A stretch of DNA of 64,000 nt, taken from NCBI GenBank assembly GCA_011503125.2, contig WWBZ02000016.1, positions 2,418,001-2,482,000 of the forward strand, given 5' to 3'. The notes under the pieces were generated by a model. It did not search any database. It saw only the letters and a program-made list of their open reading frames with translations, and had not been told where the DNA came from. Both the position numbers and the translations under genes were made by a program. Shown here piece by piece: positions 34,701 to 42,974 of the stretch (its first letter is position 1; each line of letters begins with the position of its first letter). The DNA is from Botryosphaeria dothidea (lineage: Eukaryota; Ascomycota; Dothideomycetes; Botryosphaeriales; Botryosphaeriaceae).

Positions 34701-35178
34701 CGCTACCGGGACGCTGTACCTCGCCGCGTTGGACGACGGCACCCTGACCATGGAGACGACCAGCAACGCCGAGAGCCTGTCTCGGCAGACCTGGGGCTTC
34801 TACAACGGCAGCGCGGCCACCGACGCGCGCAATCGCATCCTCTACTTCTTCCCGACGACCATGGGCACGCTACACGTGTCGCGCGTGGGCGTCGCTGCCC
34901 AGAAGAAAGTACCGTTCGGCTCGCAGTTCTTGACGCTGGCGCCTGTCAAGGTCAAGGATAATGTTGGTATCCTCGTTCCTATTACCAGCGATGGGAAGAT
35001 CTACTACACGATTGTCTGTGATGTTGGTGGTGGGAAGAACAAGGTTTTTCTTGTTGATGATGTTGATAGGGGCATTGCAGCATTGCAGAGTAGGAGCACC
35101 ACGTCTGATGTCACCGGTGGTACGACGAGTAATTGTGCCGGTGTCGTCTTGAACTCAAGTCAGGGCGTGGCGTATTGA
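31716..35178 (+). CDS. Secreted protein with GGQTRP repeats, paralog C (3 exons)
   Basis: The exons are 31716-32328, 32393-34442 and 34494-35178, with introns in phases 1 and 2, giving 1,115 residues. The signal peptide (MVRGIVFASLIGAIAVSA) is followed by a Thr-rich segment (TTVVVTSVVTDHTTTTDTG), a Ser-rich linker and WDQDTSDLSNLVPSN. The first beta domain is about 208-315 (LFALLTGNYSWPAVVLDHSQ to HLVWGT). The acidic spacer has CGPDFDDELDDLIGYYDF and VPGLGDFDDDDYDEDD. Next are NWNRRRATKK and five GGQTRPQ-type repeats (about 450-525). The CxxC domain has LYCVGC near 662 and HIAGELSFTPL. A C-terminal domain has TMGTLHVSRV, YYTIVCDVG, KVFLVDD and VTGGTTSNC. The two introns match those of paralog B in position and phase. 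Probable extracellular structural or adhesive protein; function unknown. Confidence 0.88.
33132..33361 (+). repeat. In-frame repeat coding GGQTRPQ(T/N)P(A/S)QNQ units
   Basis: Five imperfect units of about 13-15 residues lie inside paralog C, rich in Gln, Asn, Gly and Pro, with one Arg per unit. They sit between the acidic spacer and the CxxC domain and have no counterpart in A or B. Confidence 0.85.
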
Positions 35179-35987
35179 GCGCGGAGACTTTCTTCGGTCT
35201 CAGGAAGTGACAACTAGAAGCAACGCGGCAAGGTCGGCTATGGTCATGTCGCTGTTCCAGCAATTCTTCCAATCGAGGCCATCACCAGCAAAATACTGGT
35301 AACTCCAAAGCAATATTAGATTCCGCTCCCACTAGTTGTTGAGACTTTTGCTACATTTACACAGGTGAATTGTCCGATCAAACTCGGCCGAATAGACAAC
35401 ACCCATGCCGGGCGGTCCGTGTTTTGATCACGCGTTTCCCTTCTCCACGATGCCATTGTCTTTTGTCACCTGTCGCTAATGCGCTCATCGCAATTCCATA
35501 GTCCGCTATTGCCGCCAGAGGCATTGCCAACGCTCATATTTGCACCAGATCAAGGTGCTTGGCATTTCTCCTTTGGGAAAGTCTCCTACATGATATACAG
35601 GGCAGCCGCAATGTAGTGTTGGCTGTTACCGGCGATATCCGGCCCCGAAAGTCCGCATCGCAGAGGCTCAGATCTAAACACAAGCGCAAAGCACACAATC
35701 TCCTTCCTGAACAGGCGAAGAAAGACACGATCGTCATGGCTTTTCGCCGCACTTTATGCACACCGACATCCACCGCCAAAGTTGATCCGAACTACATCTG
35801 AGTCGGGCAAGACATATGCAGAGCTTCTAAGACTGCCTCAGCTCAAGCACGCGGTGGTTTGAATCAAGAGAATGAAGAGATATAAAGAGGGCGGTTTGAA
35901 TGCTTCAGTTGACTCTTGCATAGACCAACAACAGCCTCTCCTCAAACCATTCCGACACCTCATCACTCGTTCAAAAAGAAGAGAAAA
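35179..35987. other. Intergenic between paralog C and small secreted protein gene
   Basis: No supported gene; a frame at 35559-35801 (+) has no features. The right end is a well-formed promoter and leader (TATAAAG at 35881, then a CA/CT-rich leader). Confidence 0.5.
35881..35887 (+). promoter_or_regulatory. TATA box of small secreted protein gene
   Basis: TATAAAG lies about 107 bp upstream of the first half of the proposed split start codon. It is followed by a pyrimidine/CA-rich leader ending in an A-rich run directly before the start. Confidence 0.5.
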
Positions 35988-36688
35988 ATGTGGGAAATAA
36001 AACGCCGCAGGCGTAATCCACACTGAAACCCCCTATACTAAACCACGCCAGGGAACTCCTAAACCTACCTCGCCTCTTCGTCCTGCTGGCCTCCTTCCTC
36101 GCCCTCGTGGCCGCGTTCCCGTCGGCTCCTACATCCCAGCTCGCCCGCCGACAAGGCGCCTGCTTCTCGTCCCCCACCGAGCAGGACCTCACCGCGGTGA
36201 GCGGAACCGAGATCTACCACGTGCCCGTCGTCGAGAACGAAGCGAGCGCGCAGTGGGTCGACGTGATCAACGACGACACCGGAAACGTGTACGTCGCGAT
36301 CTGGAAGGGTAGTGGCGGCGAGGCCGGGCAGGTCCACGTAGCGCTCGACTACCGTCCCAAGGCGGGCCAGACCAGCCAGCACTTCGAGGTGACGGTGTGG
36401 GAGGACGGTCTTGATTCGACCTGGTCGAAGTCGTTTGATGGACAGGGCACGTACTGTTTGCTCACGGAATATCAAGGACTGTCGGAAGTGGAAGTATCCC
36501 TTAAGTGGGTTCAAGGGCATGGCTATAGGATTCATCGTTGTTTCTTCTGGAGATCATGCGTGAATCAGCCTCCTAAAGTAGCCAACACAAGAGTCCTCTT
36601 GGCAGGCTGCAGATACACTGTTATCTCTCGATGGCGATTGCAATTCTTCCCTGTACATTATTTGCGTCGTCATTTGCCACCAGACTAA
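35988..36688 (+). CDS. Small secreted protein, start codon split by an intron
   Basis: The reading frame open from 36052 encodes an evident signal peptide (LFVLLASFLALVAAFPSAP) but has no in-frame ATG. An A-rich leader ends in AT at 35988-35989, directly before GTGGGA. A 62-nt intron (35990-36051) with a TACTAAAC branch site and CCAG acceptor would supply the G, so ATG is formed across the junction. The product begins MELLNLPRLF and has up to 212 residues. After the signal peptide comes a possible dibasic LARRQ site. Then a beta-rich domain follows (VPVVENEASAQWVDVIN, VYVAIWKGS, HFEVTVWEDG, STWSKSFDGQGTYC). The last 50 or so residues look like untranslated sequence, so another intron or an earlier end is possible. 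No family recognised. The N-terminal model fits in frame and phase but is untested. Confidence 0.6.
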
Positions 36689-37245
36689 ATTTGTCTCACA
36701 AACAAAATAGAACGCATTGTCAAAGGCACGAACTCAGCTGCACTTGTACTTATCCCTACTCACCTCGCTTGTGCGCCAATCCCAAATCGGAAAGCGGCCG
36801 AATAAGCGACCCACCATCAAAAAGTTAACGCAACAAAATGCAAAAACATACAACAGCCGGGATTCCCCAATGGTCACCCACTTGAGTACTAATCGGCCGG
36901 TTCGCAGCTTGAGTACGGCTGAGCGGACGGGAAGCCCTATATTCTGCGACCTATGGTCGTATGTGGCAGACATACTTGCGCATTTGATATAACACTAACA
37001 ATTAAGAGCCCGCACTTCGACGTCTGCCACTTAGCGCCAATCCTTAGAGGTTGCTGCCTACTCCTACCCCACATTCTCCTCTCCATGGTTTCAACTTGAC
37101 GGAAACCGGTGACTCAAGGACACGAGAATAATCCGATACACATCATAGCGAGATGGCTCATCAGTGCTGAACATACGAAACACTTGCACCAGCCACTATA
37201 ATACAACAACGGCAAGAAAGGCTCTCAGCTACAGGTAGAGGAACA
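36689..37245. other. Intergenic, no gene recognised
   Basis: It is AT-richer than its surroundings, with chance frames only. A TATAATAC element near 37197 lies about 50 bp before the next ATG. Confidence 0.5.
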
Positions 37246-38068
37246 ATGACAGAACCCCAACAAACCAACGCCGGTCGCTCGCGAGCCAAGAAACTCGAAG
37301 AGCTTCAGCTTCATTTTCCGATCTGGGTGTTTGACGCAGACCAATCAGCCTGGCCCCGAAAGCTTGCCGACGTTCTACCTGGGTCCTGGCCGGCAAAGAT
37401 CACTGGCTGGTACACCTGGCCCTGGGAATACGGCACAGATCTGAGGAGAATCGACGACGAGGTACCGAGAGGCGTTATTATATCAACCCCGAACGATGGC
37501 CATCCGGGTTTTATCCAGCACGTCCTCAGTCAGCTTCGCTACGACGACAGAATTCGAGTTCGACACCTTCCGAGTGGTCTACGACGCAGGCGACGGAACG
37601 CAGGAATCCTCGCGAGACTTCTCGGACTGGGTTTTTGATACCGGTGTTGAAGGGCATATTGCTCCACGACGCATTGTCCGCATCGAGCGGAAATGGGATG
37701 ACGTCCCGGTTTGGGATCACAAAGGCCGCAACATCTTGACCGCCTCCGAGAAAGGACCATTCACATCCTACGGGATAGCTTCGTTGGTTCGCAACGACGA
37801 TGAGCTACTTCGGGCCACCGGGGTTGATGTCCTCGATGCCGGTGACAAGATCAGGAAAGCTCAGTTTGAGCTTTTGGATGCCGAAGCTGGGCAAGGCAGG
37901 GGGATTGTGTATCCTGGGAAGAACCAGAAAGAGAGAGGATTGTACATCACACGCGGGCCTGACTTTGCCTGGAACAAGAGGCTTCTGTCAGGGACCGCTC
38001 TGGAGGGAGCCCCCTGGTCGGACGTCGAAGACTATGTTCACCAAAGGAGGAATGGTCCGCTCATTTGA
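37246..38068 (+). CDS. Unrecognised protein interrupted by a frameshift
   Basis: Two plausible coding frames meet here. The first starts at ATG 37246 with LEELQLHFPIWVFDADQSAW, WPAKITGWYTWPWEYG and ends sensibly at HPGFIQHVLSQLRYDD. It then degenerates to Arg-rich sequence and stops at 37638. The second, shifted forward by one base, becomes coherent from about 37550 (EFEFDTFRVVYDAGDG, DFSDWVFDTGVEGHI, GLYITRGPDFAW) and stops at 38068. No GT-AG intron of credible size joins them. One extra base around 37545-37552 explains the data. It may be a pseudogene, a sequencing error or, less likely, recoding. Joined, it would be about 270 residues. I recognise no family; there is no signal peptide or membrane segment. 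Confidence 0.5.
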
Positions 38069-38238
38069 AGTCATAAATTCGTGCAAAAACTATCATCTGA
38101 TCTACTGTGCCAAATCCAGAACCCTTCCAAACCGAATGACGGTATACTCAATATGTGATTAAACACGGCGGGCCGCAGTTTGGGACTCGGAACACTTGGC
38201 CCACCTTCAAATCCACACCTACACATTCCAACATTTCC

Positions 38239-39178
38239 CTACATTATGATCATTCGACAGAAGGTTTTGACCACGATCCTAACATGTAGAATCTTTAAAA
38301 GCACGTTTTTCAATCGCTCGCGGAACGATCCACTTGGAACATTACCCCGAACATTGTTTTCTCGATGGACGGCAGCGGCTGGCGGAGCAGAGGCGTCCTT
38401 TACTTTCGTGCCATCCGAGGTGTTCTTTTCATTCCTGGAATTTTTGCCCTTCTTCCTATTGCGAGAGCACATACTGAAAAATTGCGGTCAGTCTTCCTGA
38501 GCAATGACTTTGGGGCGAGTTCGGAAGGACGAGCGTACCACCAGCCTGCGAGCCCAAGCACACCTGCGATACAAGGAATTATGACACCGATTGCCCATTT
38601 TGGAAACCCTATCTCATTAGCTACGTACATATGCTGATTTTGCGCACGTGCTCTCACCTGTAGCGATTGGTGGTGGTGAACCTTCGGTGGGGGTGGTGGG
38701 TTGGCTTGAGGGTGACGAAGTAGGAACCGAGGCTGCCGCCGAGGTACTTGGAGCCGTTGGAGTTGGAGCGGAAGGGGAAGGCGGAGAAGAAACAACTGAT
38801 GACACCGCGGATGTGGCCGATGAAACAGACGTTGAATTTGACCTGGTGGTGATAACTACTCTGGTGGAAGTGACAAAAGTGGTGGTCTTGGTGATAAGGT
38901 CCCCTTCGTCGTCAGTAGCAAAGGTCGTAGCAGTGGCAAAGTATATCGAAATCTTTGTGGTGATCGTCTGGAAAGTTGACCCTGTATCTGCCACCTGCCT
39001 CTTTCCGACATCGTGATGGCTATTTGCCTGACTCGAAGGACCCGAAAGCTCGGCGGAAACCTCAACGGGGCAGGGTCAGCAGGAATGGCTATTCAATGAC
39101 AGGAACCCACCAACTTACGAGGAGAAAGGCAGAGAATATTCCACAACAGTGATAAGCGATTGCCCTGAGAGTACGCAT
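38239..39178 (-). CDS. Signal-peptide, Ser/Thr-rich, single-TM surface protein (4 exons)
   Basis: In coding order, exon 1 is 39119-39178, exon 2 is 38658 (or 38682)-39060, exon 3 is 38539-38620 and exon 4 is 38239-38473. The frame closes to about 259 residues. The signal peptide (MRTLRAIAYHCCGIFSAFLL) is joined in phase 0 to a short segment ending GKRQ. Then come Thr-rich strands (TITTKISIYFATATTFAT, TFVTSTRVVITT), a Ser/Pro/Thr-rich stalk, a membrane span (WAIGVIIPCIAGVLGLAGW) and a basic cytoplasmic tail (CSRNRKKGKNSRN). This is the plan of fungal wall-stress sensors or other O-mannosylated type I surface proteins, but no specific family is recognised. Intron 2 is uncertain. A consensus GTGAGA donor gives only 37 nt; a weaker GTTCAC donor gives 61 nt. 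A third option (acceptor near 38564) would delete half of the membrane span. Confidence 0.65.
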
Positions 39179-39419
39179 TTTGCGTTTCGCGTTCCAAGCT
39201 GCAACGAAGAACCGAAAAGCCTGCCTGCGAATGGGGGCATCTTGATTTCTCAAGTAAAGTTACCAAGGACGCCTCAAAGACTTACAAATTCCTCATTGGA
39301 ACAAACAGGGCGTTCCCTTGATGGCACTTCCGGCTGCGCCTGCATGCTGACCCGGCAAGGCTGCCGGATATATAATAAGAAGCCCGCCGCTCTACTTCAG
39401 CGCCATCGGCATCGGCATT

Positions 39420-40629
39420 ATGGAAGCAAGCAACACTCTTAATTGCTATCTCTTCGATGAGTACACATCCTTCACACAGTATGTTGAGAAAATCATGGAC
39501 GTTACGGGTGGCAACCTCAGCCTGATTGAAGAGTGCAAAGCGGAGGTTTGCGGGAGACTTTGGGGTACGGGAAACGCCGACATTTCAGGCATTGGAGTAA
39601 GTACTCTATACTCGATAACTGAGTGTCGCGTCTGACACTGGATGGCAAAAGATGACGGTCGGATATGTGCTGTACCACGCTTTGGGGTTCAACCTTGCCT
39701 TGGCTGCCATTTTGGCCCCACACCTCTTCCCGAGAGGTTCAAGCCACACGCTACGCCTGATAATACCCAGGATCGTGGACGCCTATCATAGCAGCGCTAT
39801 GTTTTTGGCGCTCTCTATCCAGCTTGCTAGTATTGTTGTGCTCGGGAGAACGGACTTCGGTCACAGTGCAGTTAAACTCACTTGGACTACGTCTGTTCTT
39901 ACTTTACTCCCTTTGCTGTACTGCACCTTCACTCCGCGGCTTGGTTACTACTCAATGACTGAATCCGACTGCACCTGCTGTGAGCAAACACACGATCAGC
40001 AGGCCAGGATGGAGGCTTACAGGAGAGGAAATTCGCGTCTCTACCTCTTTATCCTCTGTTGGATGCTCTCGCTCTACCCGTTTCTCAGTCGCATGATCCA
40101 AACATACGGACCCTCAAAGATTGGGGAAGGCGGTGGTACTGTTATATCAACTCCGGATTATACCATAATCTGGCAGCTCTGCAACGAGGGGGTTATCCCC
40201 GTCACCTTCAGAGAAACGCAGGCAACTAACGCCAGCGGTATCACGAGTTGGGTAGTCATTTCTATATTCGCCATAGCCGCAATGGTGGGACTTGGTGTAG
40301 AGAGGAACCACCCGGACTCAAGATAGAGGCGAGGAGTTGATCGGGCGTTTCTACTCCCGGTCAGAGACCACATAAGCCGGCGAAGAACAACACCGACAGC
40401 ACTGGTGGCTATTTTGGTGGTTCCAATTCTTTCGATACTGCAGATCTGGGCCTACTTCCGACTTCAGCGATATCAGGAAGACATGTCAAATGCAACAAAA
40501 AGTGGTAACTCGGATTTGGAATGGGGATTTGGCCAGATTGTGGCGGTCACTGTCTTTGTGCCCATTCTCGTCGAAACCTGGTATGGATCCAGACAATGGT
40601 ACATTGAAAGGGATTCAAACGCAAGTTGA
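39420..40629 (+). CDS. Multipass membrane protein of unknown family (3 exons)
   Basis: The exons are 39420-39596, 39652-40294 and 40400-40629. Intron 1 (GTAAGT, CTGACAC branch, AAAAG) is well formed and in phase 0. Intron 2 (GTGTAG...CGACAG, 105 nt) is inferred because it removes a stop at 40324 and fuses two halves of a hydrophobic stretch (IFAIAAMVGL with ALVAILVVPILSILQIW). The product is 349 residues. The N-terminal 60 residues are soluble. Then come about five to six membrane segments, for example YVLYHALGFNLALAAILAP, SSAMFLALSIQLASIVVL, VLTLLPLLYCTF and LYLFILCWMLSLYPFL. A loop contains CTCCEQTH. The last predicted segment is near FGQIVAVTVFVPILVETWYG. I do not recognise the family. It starts 241 bp from the divergent surface-protein gene and ends 125 bp from the convergent beta-propeller gene. 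Confidence 0.6.
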
Positions 40630-40753
40630 TGTGGCTCCGAATCCCATAGCACATATACGTCAGGTCTGCAGGCGGTCCAGAAAGAATGAAGATGATGATC
40701 AAGATGGATTCTCAACTATTTCAGCCACCAGAAAACCGCTCCAAATATCACCT

Positions 40754-41809
40754 TCAACTCCCAACGTCCACAGCAACAATCTTTCCGCCCTCCGTGTACG
40801 TCCCATTGACGGGAACCTCCTGCGCGCCGCACGTAGTCACATACAACACGCCCTCATCCACACCCTTCCTCCTCCCCCACGCCGCCGACGTCGCGCCCGC
40901 CACCGTCGTCTCATGCAGCCCACCGACAACAACCTCCTTCTCCCCACTCGCCCTCAACTCGACCCTCAAAACATCCTCCCGCCACCCCTCGGCCACATAC
41001 GCCACCCCACCGCCCCTCCCCAGCGCAAAGTCATCCCCGAACACGCCGCTCACCAGCACCTCAAACGGCCCCACCGCCTCGCCACTCGCCTCATCAACCT
41101 CCACCCTCGCCACCAGCTGCTTGTAGCTATTCACATAGTACAAGAACCCATCCGCCTCGCTGAACCTCACCCCGTTGATCCCCAACGCGCTCGCATTCGG
41201 CGGAGGCGCCATCGTCGCCGCATCCTCCAGCACCACGTCCACCTTACCATCCCTCAGCCCTACGCGCCTGACGTTGCCCTGCCACGTATCGCTCACCAGC
41301 ACCGCTGCGCCGCCCGGCAGCGCCGCCAGGCCGTTCAGCAGCACGGCCTCGGGCACGTCCGCCGCCTTCGCGACCTCCGGGCCGCTTGCCTCGCCGCCGT
41401 TGAAGTCCGCCGTCCAGACGGCGTGCGAGCCGCGCACGCTCGAGTTGGCCGCGACGAGCGCGAAGACGTCCGGCCGCGCCTCGGCGACGCCGAGCAGGTT
41501 CTCGTAGCCGGCGAAGCGGCGGACCAGCGTCGCCGACGCGGGGTCGGCCGACGGGTTGATCTCGTAGAGGTCCGGGTGCGGGGCCAGCAGGGTGACGAGC
41601 AGGTTGCCGTTGGGGCGGACGGCGATGTTCTCGACCCAGGTGCCGTTGGCGAACTGGTAGACGGTGCGGGCGGGCGCGGGGGCCGAGGCGTTGGCGTCGT
41701 GGGCGTGGTGGTTGACGGGGCCGCGGAAAGGCGATGCCGTCGTTGCTGCTGCGGCCAGGAGGGCCGGGGCGAGGGCGAGGGCGAGGGCGAGGGCTTTGGA
41801 TATGATCAT
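40754..41809 (-). CDS. Secreted SMP-30/gluconolactonase-like beta-propeller
   Basis: This intronless gene encodes 351 residues from the ATG at 41809, chosen because it begins a clear signal peptide (MIISKALALALALAPALLAAA). A longer frame upstream lacks such a start. The mature part shows repeated strand-loop units of a six-bladed propeller: GTWVENIAVRPNGNLLVTLL, LYEINPSA, AVWTADFNGG, LLNGLAALPGGAAVLVSDTW, NGVRFSEADGFLYYVNS and DDFALGRGGGVAYVAEG. The repeated pattern with Asn and Asp at blade tops resembles the SMP-30/gluconolactonase/LRE-like family, which includes lactonases and some fungal Diels-Alderase-like proteins. The reaction here is unknown. Composition is markedly GC-rich in the 3' two thirds. 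Asn-linked glycosylation sites such as NASA, NSSV and NGT fit secretion. Confidence 0.8.
   Translation of the reverse strand: MIISKALALALALAPALLAAAATTASPFRGPVNHHAHDANASAPAPARTVYQFANGTWVENIAVRPNGNLLVTLLAPHPDLYEINPSADPASATLVRRFAGYENLLGVAEARPDVFALVAANSSVRGSHAVWTADFNGGEASGPEVAKAADVPEAVLLNGLAALPGGAAVLVSDTWQGNVRRVGLRDGKVDVVLEDAATMAPPPNASALGINGVRFSEADGFLYYVNSYKQLVARVEVDEASGEAVGPFEVLVSGVFGDDFALGRGGGVAYVAEGWREDVLRVELRASGEKEVVVGGLHETTVAGATSAAWGRRKGVDEGVLYVTTCGAQEVPVNGTYTEGGKIVAVDVGS
41770..41796 (-). repeat. 6-nt repeat coding Ala-Leu units in a signal peptide
   Basis: Tandem copies of a GAGGGC/GAGGGCG-type unit on the plus strand encode the ALALALALAP core of the signal peptide. Slippage here would alter only the length of the hydrophobic core. 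Confidence 0.7.
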
Positions 41810-42974
41810 GGTTGCAGCAGGCGTTCGTCGAAACAACGAGTGGTGTTCTGGTTCCCGATGGCAGCTTGTTGTTTGGAAGGACGGCGGCGAGATATTTGTA
41901 GGAAGCGTCAACTCGATATTGGACCCTGCCTTGGAAAGCTTGTTATCCGGGATCAAAATCCTTTGGTGCAGGGGAAGGCGCCTTAGCGTTCACACGGGAA
42001 CGCAACGACGGGAGTCATAGTGCAGTAGAGCAGGCCGTGATTCGCGAATCTTGGGGCCGAAATCCTGCAGGATGAATGCCTGGGGAGCCCATTGCTGGAA
42101 CTCGAGCGGTGAAGCTGAAAAACGGTGCGGCGAGGCCAAAGAGTCGGATAATTTCGTGCTGCTTCGCTGTCCGGATTCGGTAGTCGCGGTGTGGGTGTCA
42201 TTGCTCGTTGGGGGCGAAAAGGCCATCAGCACAGCCCCGGAGTATTCGTCGTCCTTACTACAGAATATCTGTATGAATGCAGATCCATACTTTTTGCTCC
42301 GTTTCGTGGGGCCAACCGCCGATTGGAGCAACCCTTTTTTTGTAAGCAATGACGCAACTCCCCTTCAACTCTTCAACCTCTTGCTTTGGATCCAACCCTT
42401 TATTCTCAGCTGATATCATGTCGACCATGTCCTGAAACAAGCACAGAGGAAGCTAAGAAAAAAAAAGAAAAATGACCAGCGACAATTCTCGCAGAACCTC
42501 TCCATTTCCGCAGCCACTACCATACACAAACATGCCCCTCCCCAAACGAGCCGATATGCACATTACAAAAGCACCAATATATGGGGAAAAAAAAGGTGAA
42601 AAGAAAAAGAAGGCTATACATTAGCGCCGACTCCCTGATCCTCCCGTCTCCTATCTCCCACCTCCCTTCTCGCAGTAGCCAAAAAAATGTGTCCACAAAA
42701 AACCCACGGGAGAAAGAGGGAAAGGACTACTTATGTACAACGGACGGCGCCCCGTACCTTTGTTTCCTCGTTCCGGCGCAATGCTCTCCCAAATCCAAAT
42801 GAAAGTCTATCCATCCGCTTCACTCACCTGCTCTTCAGAACCGAAATGCAAACATGCACACGGATTGCCACAACATTACCGACAATACATCCCCTCTCCT
42901 CCACTATCCGATTACACAAGCCTCTCCGCAAAATAAGCCCTTTCGTCAACATACCATCGCAACAGACCTCCACC
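41810..42974. other. Intergenic, no gene recognised
   Basis: The left part is the promoter of the beta-propeller gene; the right part (about 42430-42974) is A-rich and is likely the 3' untranslated region of SLA1. Frames here lack features. Confidence 0.5.

Noticed and set aside
35988..36024. Unspliced ATG at 35988 as the start of a short peptide
   Set aside because: It stops after 12 codons and is out of frame with the signal peptide; the AT|G split explains both observations.
36689..37245. Possible extension of the small secreted protein gene
   Set aside because: No in-frame continuation or splice sites; AT-rich sequence without coding character.
6772..41809. A secondary-metabolite gene cluster
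   Set aside because: No polyketide synthase, peptide synthetase, terpene cyclase, P450 or cluster regulator is present; MFS and beta-propeller genes alone do not support one.
40490..41986. Plus-strand frame of 498 codons
   Set aside because: It is antisense to the GC-rich beta-propeller gene, with Arg/His/Pro-rich composition typical of a shadow frame.
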